Source: Neisseria sp. (GTDB lineage: Bacteria > Pseudomonadota > Gammaproteobacteria > Burkholderiales > Neisseriaceae). Taken from it: a stretch of 64,000 bases of DNA. Shown here in pieces: positions 6,646 to 15,167 of the stretch. Below the pieces are notes generated by a model, which had not been told where the DNA came from, made no database searches, and was given only the letters and a program-made list of their open reading frames with translations. Numbering within the stretch: the stretch's first letter is position 1; every line of letters begins with the position of its first letter. The stretch is taken from positions 1 to 64,000 of the forward strand of contig JAUNTY010000002.1 in assembly GCA_030538415.1 (NCBI GenBank). The letters are read 5' to 3'. The position numbers and the translations under genes were made by a program.

Positions 6646-9576
6646 ATGAAACGTATGTTATTCAATGCCACGCAGGCCGAAGAGCTGCGCGTGGCGATTG
6701 TCGATGGGCAAAACCTGCTGGATTTGGACATCGAAACGCTGGGCAAGGAACAGCGCAAAGGCAATATCTACAAGGGTGTGATTACCCGCATCGAGCCGTC
6801 GTTGGAAGCGTGTTTCGTCGATTACGGAACCGACCGACACGGCTTTTTGCCGTTTAAGGAAGTGTCGCGTTCGTATTTTCAGGATTACGACGGCGGCCGC
6901 GCCCGCATTCAAGACGTGCTCAAAGAGGGCATGGAAGTCATCGTGCAGGTGGAAAAAGACGAACGCGGCAACAAAGGCGCGGCGCTCACCACCTTTATTT
7001 CTCTGGCAGGCCGCTATCTGGTATTGATGCCGAACAATCCGCGCGGCGGCGGCGTATCGCGCCGCATTGAGGGCGAAGAGCGTCAGGAATTGAAAGCGGC
7101 GATGGCCGAGTTGGACGTGCCGCGCGGCATGAGCCTGATTGCCCGCACCGCCGGCATCGGCCGCAGCGTCGAAGAATTGCAATGGGATTTCAACTACCTG
7201 TTGCAATTGTGGCAGGCCATCGAAGAAGCGGGCAAGGCGCATCACGAGCGGTATCTGCTGTTTATGGAAAGCTCGCTCTTGATCCGCGCCGTGCGCGATT
7301 ATTTTCGCCCCGACATCGGCGAAATTCTGGTCGACAACCAAGAAGTTTACGAGCAGGTTTCCGAGTTTATGAGTTATGTGATGCCGAACAATGTCGGCCG
7401 TCTGAAACTCTACGAAGACCACACGCCGCTGTTTTCCCGTTTCCAAATCGAGCATCAGATTGAGAGCGCCTTCTCGCGCAGCGTCAGCCTGCCCTCGGGC
7501 GGCGCGATCGTCATCGACCATACCGAAGCGCTGGTGTCGGTGGACGTGAACTCCGCCCGCGCCACCCGCGGCGCCGACATCGAAGACACCGCCTTCAAAA
7601 CCAATATGGAAGCCGCCGAAGAAGTCGCCCGCCAAATGCGCCTGCGCGATCTCGGCGGCCTGGTGGTGATCGACTTTATCGACATGGAAAACCCCAAGCA
7701 CCAGCGCGACGTGGAAAACACCTTGCGCGACGCGCTCAAAAAAGACCGCGCCCGCGTGCAAATGGGCAAACTTTCCCGCTTCGGCCTGCTCGAGCTTTCC
7801 CGCCAGCGCCTGAAACCCGCGCTGGGCGAAAGCAGCCACGTCGCCTGTCCGCGCTGCGCCGGCACCGGCGTCATCCGCGGCATCGAATCGACCGCGCTGC
7901 ACGTGTTGCGTATCATTCAGGAAGAAGCGATGAAAGACAACACCGCCGAAGTGCACGCGCAAGTGCCGGTGGATGTCGCCACTTTCCTGCTCAATGAAAA
8001 ACGCGCCGAGCTGTTCGGCCTTGAAGAGCGCCTCGACGTATCCGTATTCCTGATTCCGAACATCCACCTCGAAAATCCGCATTACGACATCAGCCGCGTG
8101 CGCAACGATGACGTGGAAGAAGACGCCGCGCCGAGCTACCAGCGCGTGGTCGAGCCGGAAAAAGAAGAAAGCGCCCCGTTTGGCAGCGAAAAAGCCAAAG
8201 CCGCCCGCCTCGAGCCTGCGGTCAAAGGCGTGAAACACACCCAGCCCGCGCCGATTGTGAACGAAGCCGCGCCGGAAAAATCGTGGTGGGACAACCTCAA
8301 GACCTGGTTCGGCAAGCTGTTCGGCAACGCGCAGGCGCCTGAAAAAACCGAGCCGGTGAAAGCCGAAAGCAGCGCAAGTGCACGCAGCAGCAACCGCCGC
8401 AATCAAAACCGCCGCCAAAACCCGCGCCGCAACAACAGCAAACGTCAGGACAGCTCTGAAAAAGCCGACAGCATCGAGAGCGGTGAGGGCAAAGACAGCG
8501 CGGGCAACAAGGAAAACAGCCGCAACAACCGCCGCAATCCAAATAACGGCAACGAGCGCGGCAGCCGCCAGAGCAATCAGAATGCCGAACGCCGCAACAG
8601 CGACAAAGGCAGCAACGGCAGAGCCGACAAGACCGAGAGCGAAGCCGCCAACGCAGCGGAAGGCCGCAATGCCCAACAGGGCGAGCAGCAAAACCGCCGT
8701 TCGCGCAACAACCGCAACAACCGCCGCGACGAAGAAGCCAAAGAAGTGAAGGCCGTTGCCGCCGCAGTGGCAGCCGAGCCGCCGCGTGAAACCGCCGTTG
8801 AAACCGCGACCCATGAAGAGCCGCTGGTGGTGCGCGTCGGTGAAGAAGCGGATGCGGGCGAAAACAAAAGCAACCGCCGCCGCAACAACAGTAACGAGCG
8901 CAACCGCAACCAGCGTGAACGCAGCCGCAACAGCAAAAAACGCAATATCCCGTCTGCCGCCAAAATCGAGCAATATCTGATGATTGAAGAAGCCGGAGAC
9001 AAAGTGCGTGATGCCGTGGCGCATGTGTTTGGCGAGCGCGCGCCAGCAACCATTGCAACAGAAACCGCAGTGGCCAACAACGAACCGCTGACCGTGGTGT
9101 TGCCGGCTATTGAGCCGGAAGCCGACAGCGCCGTTGCAGGCTTGTTTGCCATCGAATCCGAGCCGGAAAGCCAAGTTGCCGTCGGCGGCGGTGCGGCAGA
9201 TGAAGCGCAAAGCGAACAGGCCGTAGTGAGCAGCGCCGCCGACAACGTGCGCGCCGCCGTCGCCCTGGTAACCGGTGACGCAGCAGCACCTGCAGAGCAG
9301 GCTGTAGCCGCAGAGGCTGACGAAGCAACCGCAGAGACCGCCGTTGCAGCCGAGCCTGTTGCCGCCACGCCCGCAGCCTCTCCGGCGCGCGCCGATTTGA
9401 ACAGCTTCGATTTGGGCGGCCTGGTATTGGTGCAAACCCGTGCCGAGGCCGTCGCCGAAGCCGCACAACGCGTCCAGCCCGACCTTCCGCAAGGCCCGCG
9501 CCGCGCCGATGTGTCGAAAGTCGAAACCGCCGCCGTCAGCGATGAGCCGCTGGTTCAGGTAGAAACCGCCAAATAA
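6646..9576 (+). CDS. rne: ribonuclease E
   Basis: 976 residues from ATG 6646 (MKRMLFNATQAEELRVAIVDGQ). The essential endoribonuclease of mRNA decay and rRNA/tRNA processing. The S1 domain is at about 35-120, the DNase I-like catalytic core carries metal-binding Asp300 (VDVNSARATRG) and Asp343 (VVIDFIDM), and the Zn-link is Cys401/Cys404 (CPRCAGTG). Beyond about residue 510 the protein is low complexity. There is a WWDNLKTWFGKLFG segment that could bind membrane, a long Arg/Asn-rich stretch at about 575-780, then an Ala/Glu-rich tail. This is the unstructured scaffold half for RNA and degradosome partners; it is diverged and cannot be matched to known partner sites. Confidence 0.95.
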   Translation: MKRMLFNATQAEELRVAIVDGQNLLDLDIETLGKEQRKGNIYKGVITRIEPSLEACFVDYGTDRHGFLPFKEVSRSYFQDYDGGRARIQDVLKEGMEVIVQVEKDERGNKGAALTTFISLAGRYLVLMPNNPRGGGVSRRIEGEERQELKAAMAELDVPRGMSLIARTAGIGRSVEELQWDFNYLLQLWQAIEEAGKAHHERYLLFMESSLLIRAVRDYFRPDIGEILVDNQEVYEQVSEFMSYVMPNNVGRLKLYEDHTPLFSRFQIEHQIESAFSRSVSLPSGGAIVIDHTEALVSVDVNSARATRGADIEDTAFKTNMEAAEEVARQMRLRDLGGLVVIDFIDMENPKHQRDVENTLRDALKKDRARVQMGKLSRFGLLELSRQRLKPALGESSHVACPRCAGTGVIRGIESTALHVLRIIQEEAMKDNTAEVHAQVPVDVATFLLNEKRAELFGLEERLDVSVFLIPNIHLENPHYDISRVRNDDVEEDAAPSYQRVVEPEKEESAPFGSEKAKAARLEPAVKGVKHTQPAPIVNEAAPEKSWWDNLKTWFGKLFGNAQAPEKTEPVKAESSASARSSNRRNQNRRQNPRRNNSKRQDSSEKADSIESGEGKDSAGNKENSRNNRRNPNNGNERGSRQSNQNAERRNSDKGSNGRADKTESEAANAAEGRNAQQGEQQNRRSRNNRNNRRDEEAKEVKAVAAAVAAEPPRETAVETATHEEPLVVRVGEEADAGENKSNRRRNNSNERNRNQRERSRNSKKRNIPSAAKIEQYLMIEEAGDKVRDAVAHVFGERAPATIATETAVANNEPLTVVLPAIEPEADSAVAGLFAIESEPESQVAVGGGAADEAQSEQAVVSSAADNVRAAVALVTGDAAAPAEQAVAAEADEATAETAVAAEPVAATPAASPARADLNSFDLGGLVLVQTRAEAVAEAAQRVQPDLPQGPRRADVSKVETAAVSDEPLVQVETAK

Positions 9577-9596
9577 GCCGGTTTTGCCTGCAAAAT

Positions 9597-9628
9597 AAAA
9601 GCCCGATTGCGCCAGCAATCGGGCTTTT
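9597..9628 (+). terminator. rho-independent terminator behind rne
   Basis: Fourteen-base perfect stem, AAAAGCCCGATTGC with its complement, loop GCCA, ending in TTTT. It starts 20 bases after the rne stop. Confidence 0.9.
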
Positions 9629-9676
9629 CAAACCTTTCAGACGGCCACAAACCTTTCAGACGGCCACATTCGGCCT

Positions 9677-9893
9677 GAGACTTTTGCAAGAAAACAACCG
9701 TCGCACCCGCGCAGGCGGGTGCCCGGTCTGAAGCAACGCTTCAGCTCAAACTTGTCAGTTCTGGAAATGCGCAAGACAATGATTAATAATGGATTTTTAG
9801 AATAGTAAAAATAGGCAGACAAGCAAAGCTGAGCTTTGCACTAGGCACCCGCCTGCGCGGGTGCGACGGGCAGGGGAATTTTGCAAAGGTCTC
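9677..9893. repeat. GAGACCTTTGCAAAA-ended repeat, copy 2
   Basis: Ends GAGACTTTTGCAAG and TTTTGCAAAGGTCTC, with internal palindromic CACCCGCGCAGGCGGGTG blocks in inverted orientation. It is the reverse-oriented relative of the copy at 2650-2863. Confidence 0.75.
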
Positions 9894-9937
9894 AGCCTTG
9901 CAGCTTTTCAGACGGCCTCTGTGGTTATTCCGGACAG

Positions 9938-10043
9938 TATAGTGAAAAAACTTACTCTACTGCCGCGTTGCTGCGCCTAGCCGTACTACTTGTACTGTCT
10001 TCGGCTTGCTGTCTTGTATTAAAAATTAAGTTTTTCCACTATA
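9938..10043. repeat. Correia-like MITE
   Basis: 106 bases with ends TATAGTGAAAAAACTTA and TTAAGTTTTTCCACTATA and a core of the type CGTACTA-TTGTACTGTC. It is bounded by TA, as expected for this MITE class. Confidence 0.8.
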
Positions 10044-10267
10044 GTGTGCCTGCGCGGGGGTAGCGTAGCGGACTTGCGAAGTTCATGACGAATCCTTGCG
10101 GATTCTGTCTGCCTCAAGGAGAAATATAGCCGTTCCGTTAGTTTGATACAGCATTGCCGTACTATCTGTACTGTCTGCGGCTTGCTGCCTTGTCTCAATC
10201 TAAATTGAAACGACTATACATTTCTGAAAATCAAAGGATATTTCATTTGCTTATCCCGAACGCGCGT
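10044..10267. repeat. TTCGGGATAAGC element interrupted by a Correia-like MITE
   Basis: The sequence CTCAAGGAGAAATA is split from CATTTCTGAAAATC by a 92-base MITE at about 10127-10218. The uninterrupted order is seen, on the other strand, at about 4000-4025. The TA dinucleotide is present at both junctions, so a TA target duplication is directly visible. The right end GCTTATCCCGAA matches the terminal repeat of the copy at 3966-4238; the left end of this copy is lost. Confidence 0.75.
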
Positions 10268-10274
10268 TAAATAA

Positions 10275-10304
10275 AAAAAGCAACGGCATCTGCCGTTGCT
10301 TTTT
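10275..10304 (-). terminator. terminator behind asd
   Basis: AAAAAGCAACGGCA and its complement form a 14-base stem with a two-base loop, with T-runs on both strands. It lies 23 bases after the asd stop. Confidence 0.88.
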
Positions 10305-10327
10305 CTTGCCGTCTGAAACAGGCCGGA

Positions 10328-11446
10328 TTAGTCCAGATTGCCCAATACGATGCGCAACATGCGGCGCAGTGGTTCGGCGGCGCCCCACAAGAGTTGGTCG
10401 CCGACGGTGAAGGCGCTGATGTATTCGCCGCCCATGCCCATTTTGCGGATACGGCCGACGGGCACGCTCAGGGTGCCGGTGACTTTGGCGGGGGTCAGTT
10501 CCTGCATACTGGCTTCTTTTTCGTTGGGCACGACTTTCACCCAATCATTGGCCGAGGCGAGCAGGGCTTCGATTTCGGCCAGCGGCAGGTCTTTTTTCAG
10601 TTTCAGGGTGATGGCCTGGCTGTGGCAGCGCATGGCACCGACGCGCACGCAGAGGCCGTCGATGACGGTGGGGTTGGCGCTGCGGCCGAGGATTTTGTTG
10701 GTTTCCACATGCCCTTTCCATTCTTCTTTCGACTGGCCGTTGCCCAAATCGGCGTCAATCCACGGAATCAGGCTGCCCGCCAGTGGCACGCCGAAATTGG
10801 CTTGCGGATAGCTGTCGCTGCGCAGGAAATCGCTCACTTTGCGGTCGATGTCGAGAATGGCGCTGGCGGGGTCGGCCAGTTCGGCGGCAACCTGGCTGTG
10901 CACCGCGCCCATGCCTTCAATCAGCTCGCGCATGTTTTTCGCGCCTGCGCCGGATGCGGCCTGGTAGGTCATGCTGGTGGCCCATTCGACCAGATCGTTT
11001 TGGAACAGGCCGCCGAGCGCCATCAGCATCAGCGACACGGTGCAGTTGCCGCCGATGTAGTTTTTGACGCCGTTTTTCAGGGCTTCATCAATCACATTGC
11101 GGTTGACCGGATCGAGCACGATGACGGCGTCGTCGTTCATACGCAATGAAGAGGCGGCATCAATCCAGTAGCCCTGCCAGCCGCTGTCGCGCAGCGGTTG
11201 GAACACGGCTTTGGTGTAGTCGCCGCCCTGGCAGGTGACGATGATGTCCATTTTGGCCAGTTCGGCAATATCGTTGGCATCGAGCAGGGTTTTGGCGGCC
11301 TGGCCGAAATCGGGTGCTTGGCCGCCGACGTTGGAAGTGGTGAAAAACACGGCTTCGGGGATGTGGGCGAAGTCGTTTTCTTCCTGCATGCGCTGCATCA
11401 ATACCGAGCCGACCATGCCGCGCCAGCCTACGAATCCTACTTTCAT
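10328..11446 (-). CDS. asd: aspartate-semialdehyde dehydrogenase
   Basis: 372 residues, the usual length for the Gram-negative enzyme. It reduces aspartyl phosphate to the semialdehyde for lysine, diaminopimelate, methionine and threonine synthesis. The NADP-binding start is [18 protein letters not shown], the catalytic Cys135 is in [10 protein letters not shown], and the active-site His is in RCHSQAITL at about residue 275. Monocistronic, with its own terminator. Confidence 0.95.
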   Translation of the reverse strand: MKVGFVGWRGMVGSVLMQRMQEENDFAHIPEAVFFTTSNVGGQAPDFGQAAKTLLDANDIAELAKMDIIVTCQGGDYTKAVFQPLRDSGWQGYWIDAASSLRMNDDAVIVLDPVNRNVIDEALKNGVKNYIGGNCTVSLMLMALGGLFQNDLVEWATSMTYQAASGAGAKNMRELIEGMGAVHSQVAAELADPASAILDIDRKVSDFLRSDSYPQANFGVPLAGSLIPWIDADLGNGQSKEEWKGHVETNKILGRSANPTVIDGLCVRVGAMRCHSQAITLKLKKDLPLAEIEALLASANDWVKVVPNEKEASMQELTPAKVTGTLSVPVGRIRKMGMGGEYISAFTVGDQLLWGAAEPLRRMLRIVLGNLD

Positions 11447-11653
11447 TGCAAATGCTCCTTGAGGTGAATTGTTGACAAAATATTTATGATATTAAGGAAT
11501 CTGTTTTAACTCTTTGCGGGGGAAAAGTAAAGGTTTTTATGAGCAATCATCAAAAAAAGAGTGTAAATGGATGATGGGGTTTATTTTGGGTTATGATTGA
11601 GCAATGGATAAGAGTTTGACGGAGCCGGTTTTGCCCGACAGAAAGAGGAAAAA

Positions 11654-12271
11654 ATGAACGAACTGAATATCAACGGAATGCAGTTGCCGACAGAGGAGGT
11701 TGTGGACGTGGAACCGGCCTCGCCGTGGCGGCGCATCGGTGCCTATCTGTGGAATGTTATCTTGTCGACGCTGGCTTGCCTGCCGCTGGTGGGGGCGGTT
11801 GTGTCTTCGCTGCCGGGCGACTACGGGGCGCGGGCGCAGGGCATGGAGGATGTCGAGGCACTGGCGGCGACCGACTGGTCGATGCCGTGGCTGATCGGCG
11901 GGGCGCTGGTAATCTTGGCGTATACGGCCTTGCAGCTGTGGTGGATGGCGCGCGACGGCCAGTCGGTCGGTAAAAAAATCATGCGTATCCGCGTGTTGCG
12001 CACGGATGGCCGCAATCCCGGCTTTTGGGGCACGGTGATTATGCGGGAGATGGTTTACAATATTTTGGTGATGGTGGTGGCCACGGTGGCCGGTTTTTTG
12101 GCGATATTGCTGACGGGCAGCCCGGAAGATGCGGCGGACAATATTGCCAATCTGGTGTCGATGCTGTTTACGCTGGCTTGTCTGGTGATGCTGTTTAACC
12201 GGAATAAAGACCGCCGCACGCTGCAGGATTACCTGGCCAATACGGTGGTGGTGCAGTTGCCCAAGCGCTGA
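11654..12271 (+). CDS. RDD-family membrane protein
   Basis: 205 residues. The family hallmarks are present: Arg in ASPWRRIGAYLWN, the SVGKKIMRIRVLR loop, and the Asp of RRTLQDYLANT near the C-terminus. Three membrane segments can be seen at about 32-52, 78-97 and 132-152, and perhaps a fourth near 165-180. RDD proteins are integral membrane proteins of mostly unknown function; a sodium/proton transport role has been shown for one. A GAGGAAAAA ribosome site precedes the ATG. An inverted-DUS terminator follows. Confidence 0.85.
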   Translation: MNELNINGMQLPTEEVVDVEPASPWRRIGAYLWNVILSTLACLPLVGAVVSSLPGDYGARAQGMEDVEALAATDWSMPWLIGGALVILAYTALQLWWMARDGQSVGKKIMRIRVLRTDGRNPGFWGTVIMREMVYNILVMVVATVAGFLAILLTGSPEDAADNIANLVSMLFTLACLVMLFNRNKDRRTLQDYLANTVVVQLPKR

Positions 12272-12286
12272 CGGCAAGCAGAAAGA

Positions 12287-12329
12287 AGGCCGTCTGAAAG
12301 CCGCCACCGGCCGGGCTTTCAGACGGCCT
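12287..12329 (+). terminator. inverted-DUS terminator behind the RDD gene
   Basis: AGGCCGTCTGAAAGCC at 12287-12302 pairs with GGCTTTCAGACGGCCT at 12314-12329. A second hairpin at 12368-12401 is built from the variant AGGTCGTCTGAA. Confidence 0.8.
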
Positions 12330-12437
12330 GTGTATTTGCGCTGCTTTGCCGTATTGGTTTGAAAAAGAGGTCGTCTGAAACGCACGTTCCAGACGACCTC
12401 TTGAGCTGACTCGTTAAGCAAAGATTGTTCATCCTTT

Positions 12438-12605
12438 ATAGTCGGAGAAATGAGATTCTGATACAAGGCGAGCCAACGCCGTAGCAGAATCTATAGTCGT
12501 TTCAATTTAGCTTGATACAGCGTTGCTGCGCCTAGCCGTGCTGTCTGCACTGTCTGCTGCCTTGTCTCAATCTAAATTAAAACGGCTATAATTTCTTCGA
12601 CTTTA
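12438..12605. repeat. Correia-like MITE with a second MITE nested inside
   Basis: The outer element starts TATAGTCGGAGAAATGAG and ends TTTCTTCGACTTTA. The inner element, 12492-12590, starts TATAGTCGTTTCAATTTAG and ends AAAACGGCTATA. The outer right end overlaps and forms the stop codon of the minus-strand gene at 12603-12803. Confidence 0.75.
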
Positions 12606-12803
12606 TTTCAATTTGCAGGTATTGATGCCTAACACTTTATACAGCCCGCACCAGCCGAGCAGACCCGTGGCCAGCGGCAGTATGCCTATCCAGCCCCATG
12701 CGGTTTGCGGGCCGACAAACACCAGCGAAATCAATACCAGGCCGATGATGATGCGCACTGCGCGGTCGGCACCGCCGACATTTTTGCAAGTTTGGCAAGC
12801 CAT
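12603..12803 (-). CDS. DUF2892 / YgaP-like small membrane protein
   Basis: 66 residues from ATG 12803, preceded by AGGAGGAACACAAA, a very strong ribosome site; longer upstream starts were rejected for that reason. NVGGADRAVRIIIGLVLISL is the family signature, with two membrane helices (about 18-34 and 38-55). In E. coli this domain forms the C-terminal membrane part of the rhodanese YgaP. Here it stands alone and adds an N-terminal Cys pair (ACQTCKN) and two more Cys near the C-terminus. It is divergent from an ArsR-type regulator with sulfide-sensor cysteines. A role in persulfide or sulfur handling is inference. Confidence 0.85.
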   Translation of the reverse strand: MACQTCKNVGGADRAVRIIIGLVLISLVFVGPQTAWGWIGILPLATGLLGWCGLYKVLGINTCKLK

Positions 12804-12859
12804 TTTGTGTTCCTCCTGATTTTCCGTATGCCCGGGGGTTTCAGACGGCCTCAATCTGA

Positions 12860-12964
12860 TATAGCGAAATAAAATAAGAAATCTACTGCGTTAGCTGCGT
12901 CTTGCCGTAGTGTTTGTACTGTCTGCGGTTTGCCGCCTTGTATCTTTCTTATTTATTTCGCTAT
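12860..12964. repeat. Correia-like MITE in the divergent promoter region
   Basis: Ends TATAGCGAAATAAAATAAG and TTATTTATTTCGCTAT with the usual core. It sits between the YgaP-like gene and the ArsR-type gene and may carry or separate their promoters. Confidence 0.75.
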
Positions 12965-13026
12965 GATCGATAAGGCCGAATCCATAGAATTATAATAACA
13001 TGATTTTTAAATATCACAAACAAAGA

Positions 13027-13055
13027 TTGCTGTTTTTTCATAAAAAACCTACAAT
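13027..13055 (+). promoter_or_regulatory. candidate promoter with an internal palindromic operator for the arsR-type gene
   Basis: TTGCTG at 13027-13032 and TACAAT at 13050-13055 are separated by exactly 17 bases. The spacer contains GTTTTTT-CAT-AAAAAAC (13032-13048), a perfect palindrome placed where a repressor dimer would block RNA polymerase. The ATG begins seven bases after the -10 box, so the transcript would be nearly leaderless; no ribosome site is visible. An upstream TATAAT near 12992 is an alternative -10. Confidence 0.55.
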
Positions 13056-13061
13056 GCCATC

Positions 13062-13373
13062 ATGAAACCGAACCCCGACACCATTTTGCAGGACATGCTG
13101 CAAAACACCGCCAAAGCCGCCGCGCTTCTGAAGCTGATTGCCCATCCGCACCGGCTGATGATTCTGTGTCTGCTGATTGAGAGCGAGAAAAATGTCACCG
13201 AGCTGGTGGAAGCCATCGGTATCAACCAGACTGCGGTGTCCAACCACCTCGCCAAGCTGCGCAGCGAAGGCGTGGTAGAATACACGCGCTACCACCGCGT
13301 GCTGCAATACCGCATTACCTCGCCCGAAATCGAGGCCATTATCAATACCCTGCACGATATTTACTGCCCGTAA
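13062..13373 (+). CDS. ArsR/SmtB-family repressor, SqrR/BigR (YgaV)-like
   Basis: 103 residues, winged HTH (NVTELVEAIGINQTAVSNHLAKLRSEGVV at about 44-72). Two cysteines, Cys36 in ILCLLIE and Cys102 in the C-terminal DIYCP, lie 66 residues apart. That is the same spacing as the persulfide-sensing pair Cys41/Cys107 of SqrR and its BigR counterpart, and metal-binding motifs of ArsR/CadC are lacking. The divergent neighbour is a YgaP-type membrane protein, matching the E. coli ygaV-ygaP association. It is predicted to repress itself and the neighbour until polysulfide forms the Cys-Cys crosslink. Function by analogy. Confidence 0.85.
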   Translation: MKPNPDTILQDMLQNTAKAAALLKLIAHPHRLMILCLLIESEKNVTELVEAIGINQTAVSNHLAKLRSEGVVEYTRYHRVLQYRITSPEIEAIINTLHDIYCP

Positions 13374-13518
13374 GCCGCCCACGGCCGCAAGCGTGCGCAG
13401 CGCGGCAACACGGTGAAGCATCGGTTTTTTTACCGCCATATGCCATCCAAACCGCAGGCCGTCTGAAACCTGAATCAGAAAGCCCCCGTTTTATCTTGAT
13501 TATTCTGACCGGAAATCC

Positions 13519-14286
13519 ATGAAAATCGCCACCTGGAACGTCAACTCCCTCAACGTGCGCCTGCCGCACGTGCAAGACTGGCTGCAACAGCACCAACCCG
13601 ATATCCTCGCCCTGCAGGAGCTCAAGCTCGATCAAGACAAATACCCCGCCGCCGTGTTTCAGATGGCCGGCTGGCATACTGTCTGGAGCGGCCAGAAAAC
13701 CTACAACGGCGTCGCTCTCATCAGCAAATACCCGCCCGAAGACTTGCACACCGGCCTGCCCGGGCTGCCCGACGACCCGCAGCGGCGCGTGATTGCCGCC
13801 ACGGTGAACGGCGTGCGCGTGGTGAATGTGTATTGCGTCAACGGCGAAGCGCTCGACAGCCCCAAATTCGAATACAAACAGCAATGGTTTGCCGCGCTCA
13901 CCGATTTTGTCCGCGACGAGCTGACCCGCCACGACAAGCTGGTGCTGCTCGGCGATTTCAACATCGCCCCCGCCGATGCCGACTGCTATGACCCTGAAAA
14001 ATGGCATGAGCAAATCCATTGCTCCGGCATCGAACGCAGCTGGTTCCAAAACCTGCTGGATTTGGGGCTTGTCGACAGCCTGCGCCAAATCCACCCCGAA
14101 GGCGCGTTTTACACCTGGTGGGATTACCGCGGCGCCATGTTCCAACGCAAACTCGGCCTGCGCATCGACCACCTGCTGATTACCCCGGCTTTGTCGGCAA
14201 GCCTGCAAGATGTGCAGGTAGACACCGAGGCGCGCGCCCGGGAGCGCCCGAGCGACCACGCGCCGGTGTGGGCGCAATTTGGCTGA
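13519..14286 (+). CDS. exonuclease III family protein, NExo-type 3' exonuclease
   Basis: 255 residues, exonuclease-endonuclease-phosphatase fold. Catalytic stretches are ATWNVNS, LQELKLD (Glu34), GDFNIAP, RIDHLL and PSDHAPV. The sequence is the counterpart of N. meningitidis NExo. His167 (in KWHEQIHCSG) is present, the bulky residue known to block abasic-site cleavage in NExo, leaving 3'-exonuclease/phosphodiesterase activity in repair. The true AP endonuclease paralogue NApe is at 29.0 kb. A strong inverted-DUS terminator follows. Confidence 0.9.
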   Translation: MKIATWNVNSLNVRLPHVQDWLQQHQPDILALQELKLDQDKYPAAVFQMAGWHTVWSGQKTYNGVALISKYPPEDLHTGLPGLPDDPQRRVIAATVNGVRVVNVYCVNGEALDSPKFEYKQQWFAALTDFVRDELTRHDKLVLLGDFNIAPADADCYDPEKWHEQIHCSGIERSWFQNLLDLGLVDSLRQIHPEGAFYTWWDYRGAMFQRKLGLRIDHLLITPALSASLQDVQVDTEARARERPSDHAPVWAQFG

Positions 14287-14308
14287 CAGACTCAAGCAGG
14301 CTTTAAAA

Positions 14309-14350
14309 CAGAGAGGCCGTCTGAACCTTTTCATTCAGACGGCCTCTCTG
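14309..14350 (+). terminator. inverted-DUS terminator behind NExo
   Basis: CAGAGAGGCCGTCTGAA pairs over 17 bases with its complement at 14334-14350 and is followed by CTTTTT. It lies between convergent genes and may serve both. Confidence 0.85.
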
Positions 14351-14372
14351 CTTTTTGGAAAAACCGCGGCAA

Positions 14373-15167
14373 TCAGGAAGCGGCAGGCGTGTGGTCTGCC
14401 AGGGTGAGGCGCAGTTTTTTCAACTGCTGCCATGCCTGCGCTTTCAACTGCGGTTGGCGCAGCAGGCGGGCGGGGTGGGGGATGATGAAATACGGGATGC
14501 CGCGACAGAGCGCTTCAATCGCCGCGGCCTGCTCGGGCTTTTGGAATACCTGCCCCAGCAGCAACACCGCCTTGGCTTGCGACAGCGCCAGCTCGGCCTG
14601 CACGCGCGGCAGGGCGGCGCGGATGTCGGCATCGGCAGGATTGGGGCTGAACACGGGCGCATCCTGCACCCAGCTGGTCTTGTGGGCGTCGGCGGCGCGT
14701 AGGCCGATGGCGGCGAGCATGTTGTCCAGCAACACGCCCACGCTGCCGCTGAACAGCTGGCCGTTGACGCTGTCTTCCGGTGCGGGGCAGATGCTCACCA
14801 CCATGATTTGCGCCTGCGTCACTTTACCTGCCAGCGCCTGCACCAGCGCGGCTTCGTCATCGGCTGCGCTGACGGGCGCCGGTATGGGTTCGGCAGGCGC
14901 AAGGGCTTTTTCAGACGGCTCCTCCACTGCCGCACTCGTTGCCGCTTGCACGCCGCCCACGGCGGCAATGGCCGCGCGGCGCGCATGGCTCGGCGCGGTT
15001 GCAGGGGCTGCGGCTGCGTTGGCGGCCGGCGCAACGGCCGGCGGTGAATCTGTTGCTTTGGCGCGTGTTGCTTCGGCTGCGGCAGGCAGCACTTTGGCGC
15101 CGCGCTGGAGCCACATTGGCCCCAAGCCCAACGCTTCGTGCAAATGCAGATAACGGGTGCTCAGCAT
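14373..15167 (-). CDS. uracil-DNA glycosylase superfamily protein with a diverged active site
   Basis: 264 residues. The C-terminal half resembles family 4/5 UDG: FSGSVGVLLDNMLAAIGL matches the product-binding segment, and PHPARLLRQPQLKAQAWQQL matches the HPS..L motif. The usual first motif GEAPG is replaced by SICPAPED, and the iron-sulfur cysteine set is not recognisable. The N-terminal 100 or so residues are Ala/Pro-rich linker. The start at 15167 was chosen for a GGAGAAATT ribosome site; it overlaps the rimI stop (ATGCTGA), indicating translational coupling. Third gene of the tsaB-rimI-udg operon. Glycosylase activity is doubtful. Confidence 0.75.
   Translation of the reverse strand: MLSTRYLHLHEALGLGPMWLQRGAKVLPAAAEATRAKATDSPPAVAPAANAAAAPATAPSHARRAAIAAVGGVQAATSAAVEEPSEKALAPAEPIPAPVSAADDEAALVQALAGKVTQAQIMVVSICPAPEDSVNGQLFSGSVGVLLDNMLAAIGLRAADAHKTSWVQDAPVFSPNPADADIRAALPRVQAELALSQAKAVLLLGQVFQKPEQAAAIEALCRGIPYFIIPHPARLLRQPQLKAQAWQQLKKLRLTLADHTPAAS

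Noticed and set aside
6658..9618. A 986-codon open frame opposite rne
   Set aside because: GC-rich shadow of rne; no family similarity, and composition mirrors the Arg/Asn and Ala/Glu codons of rne.
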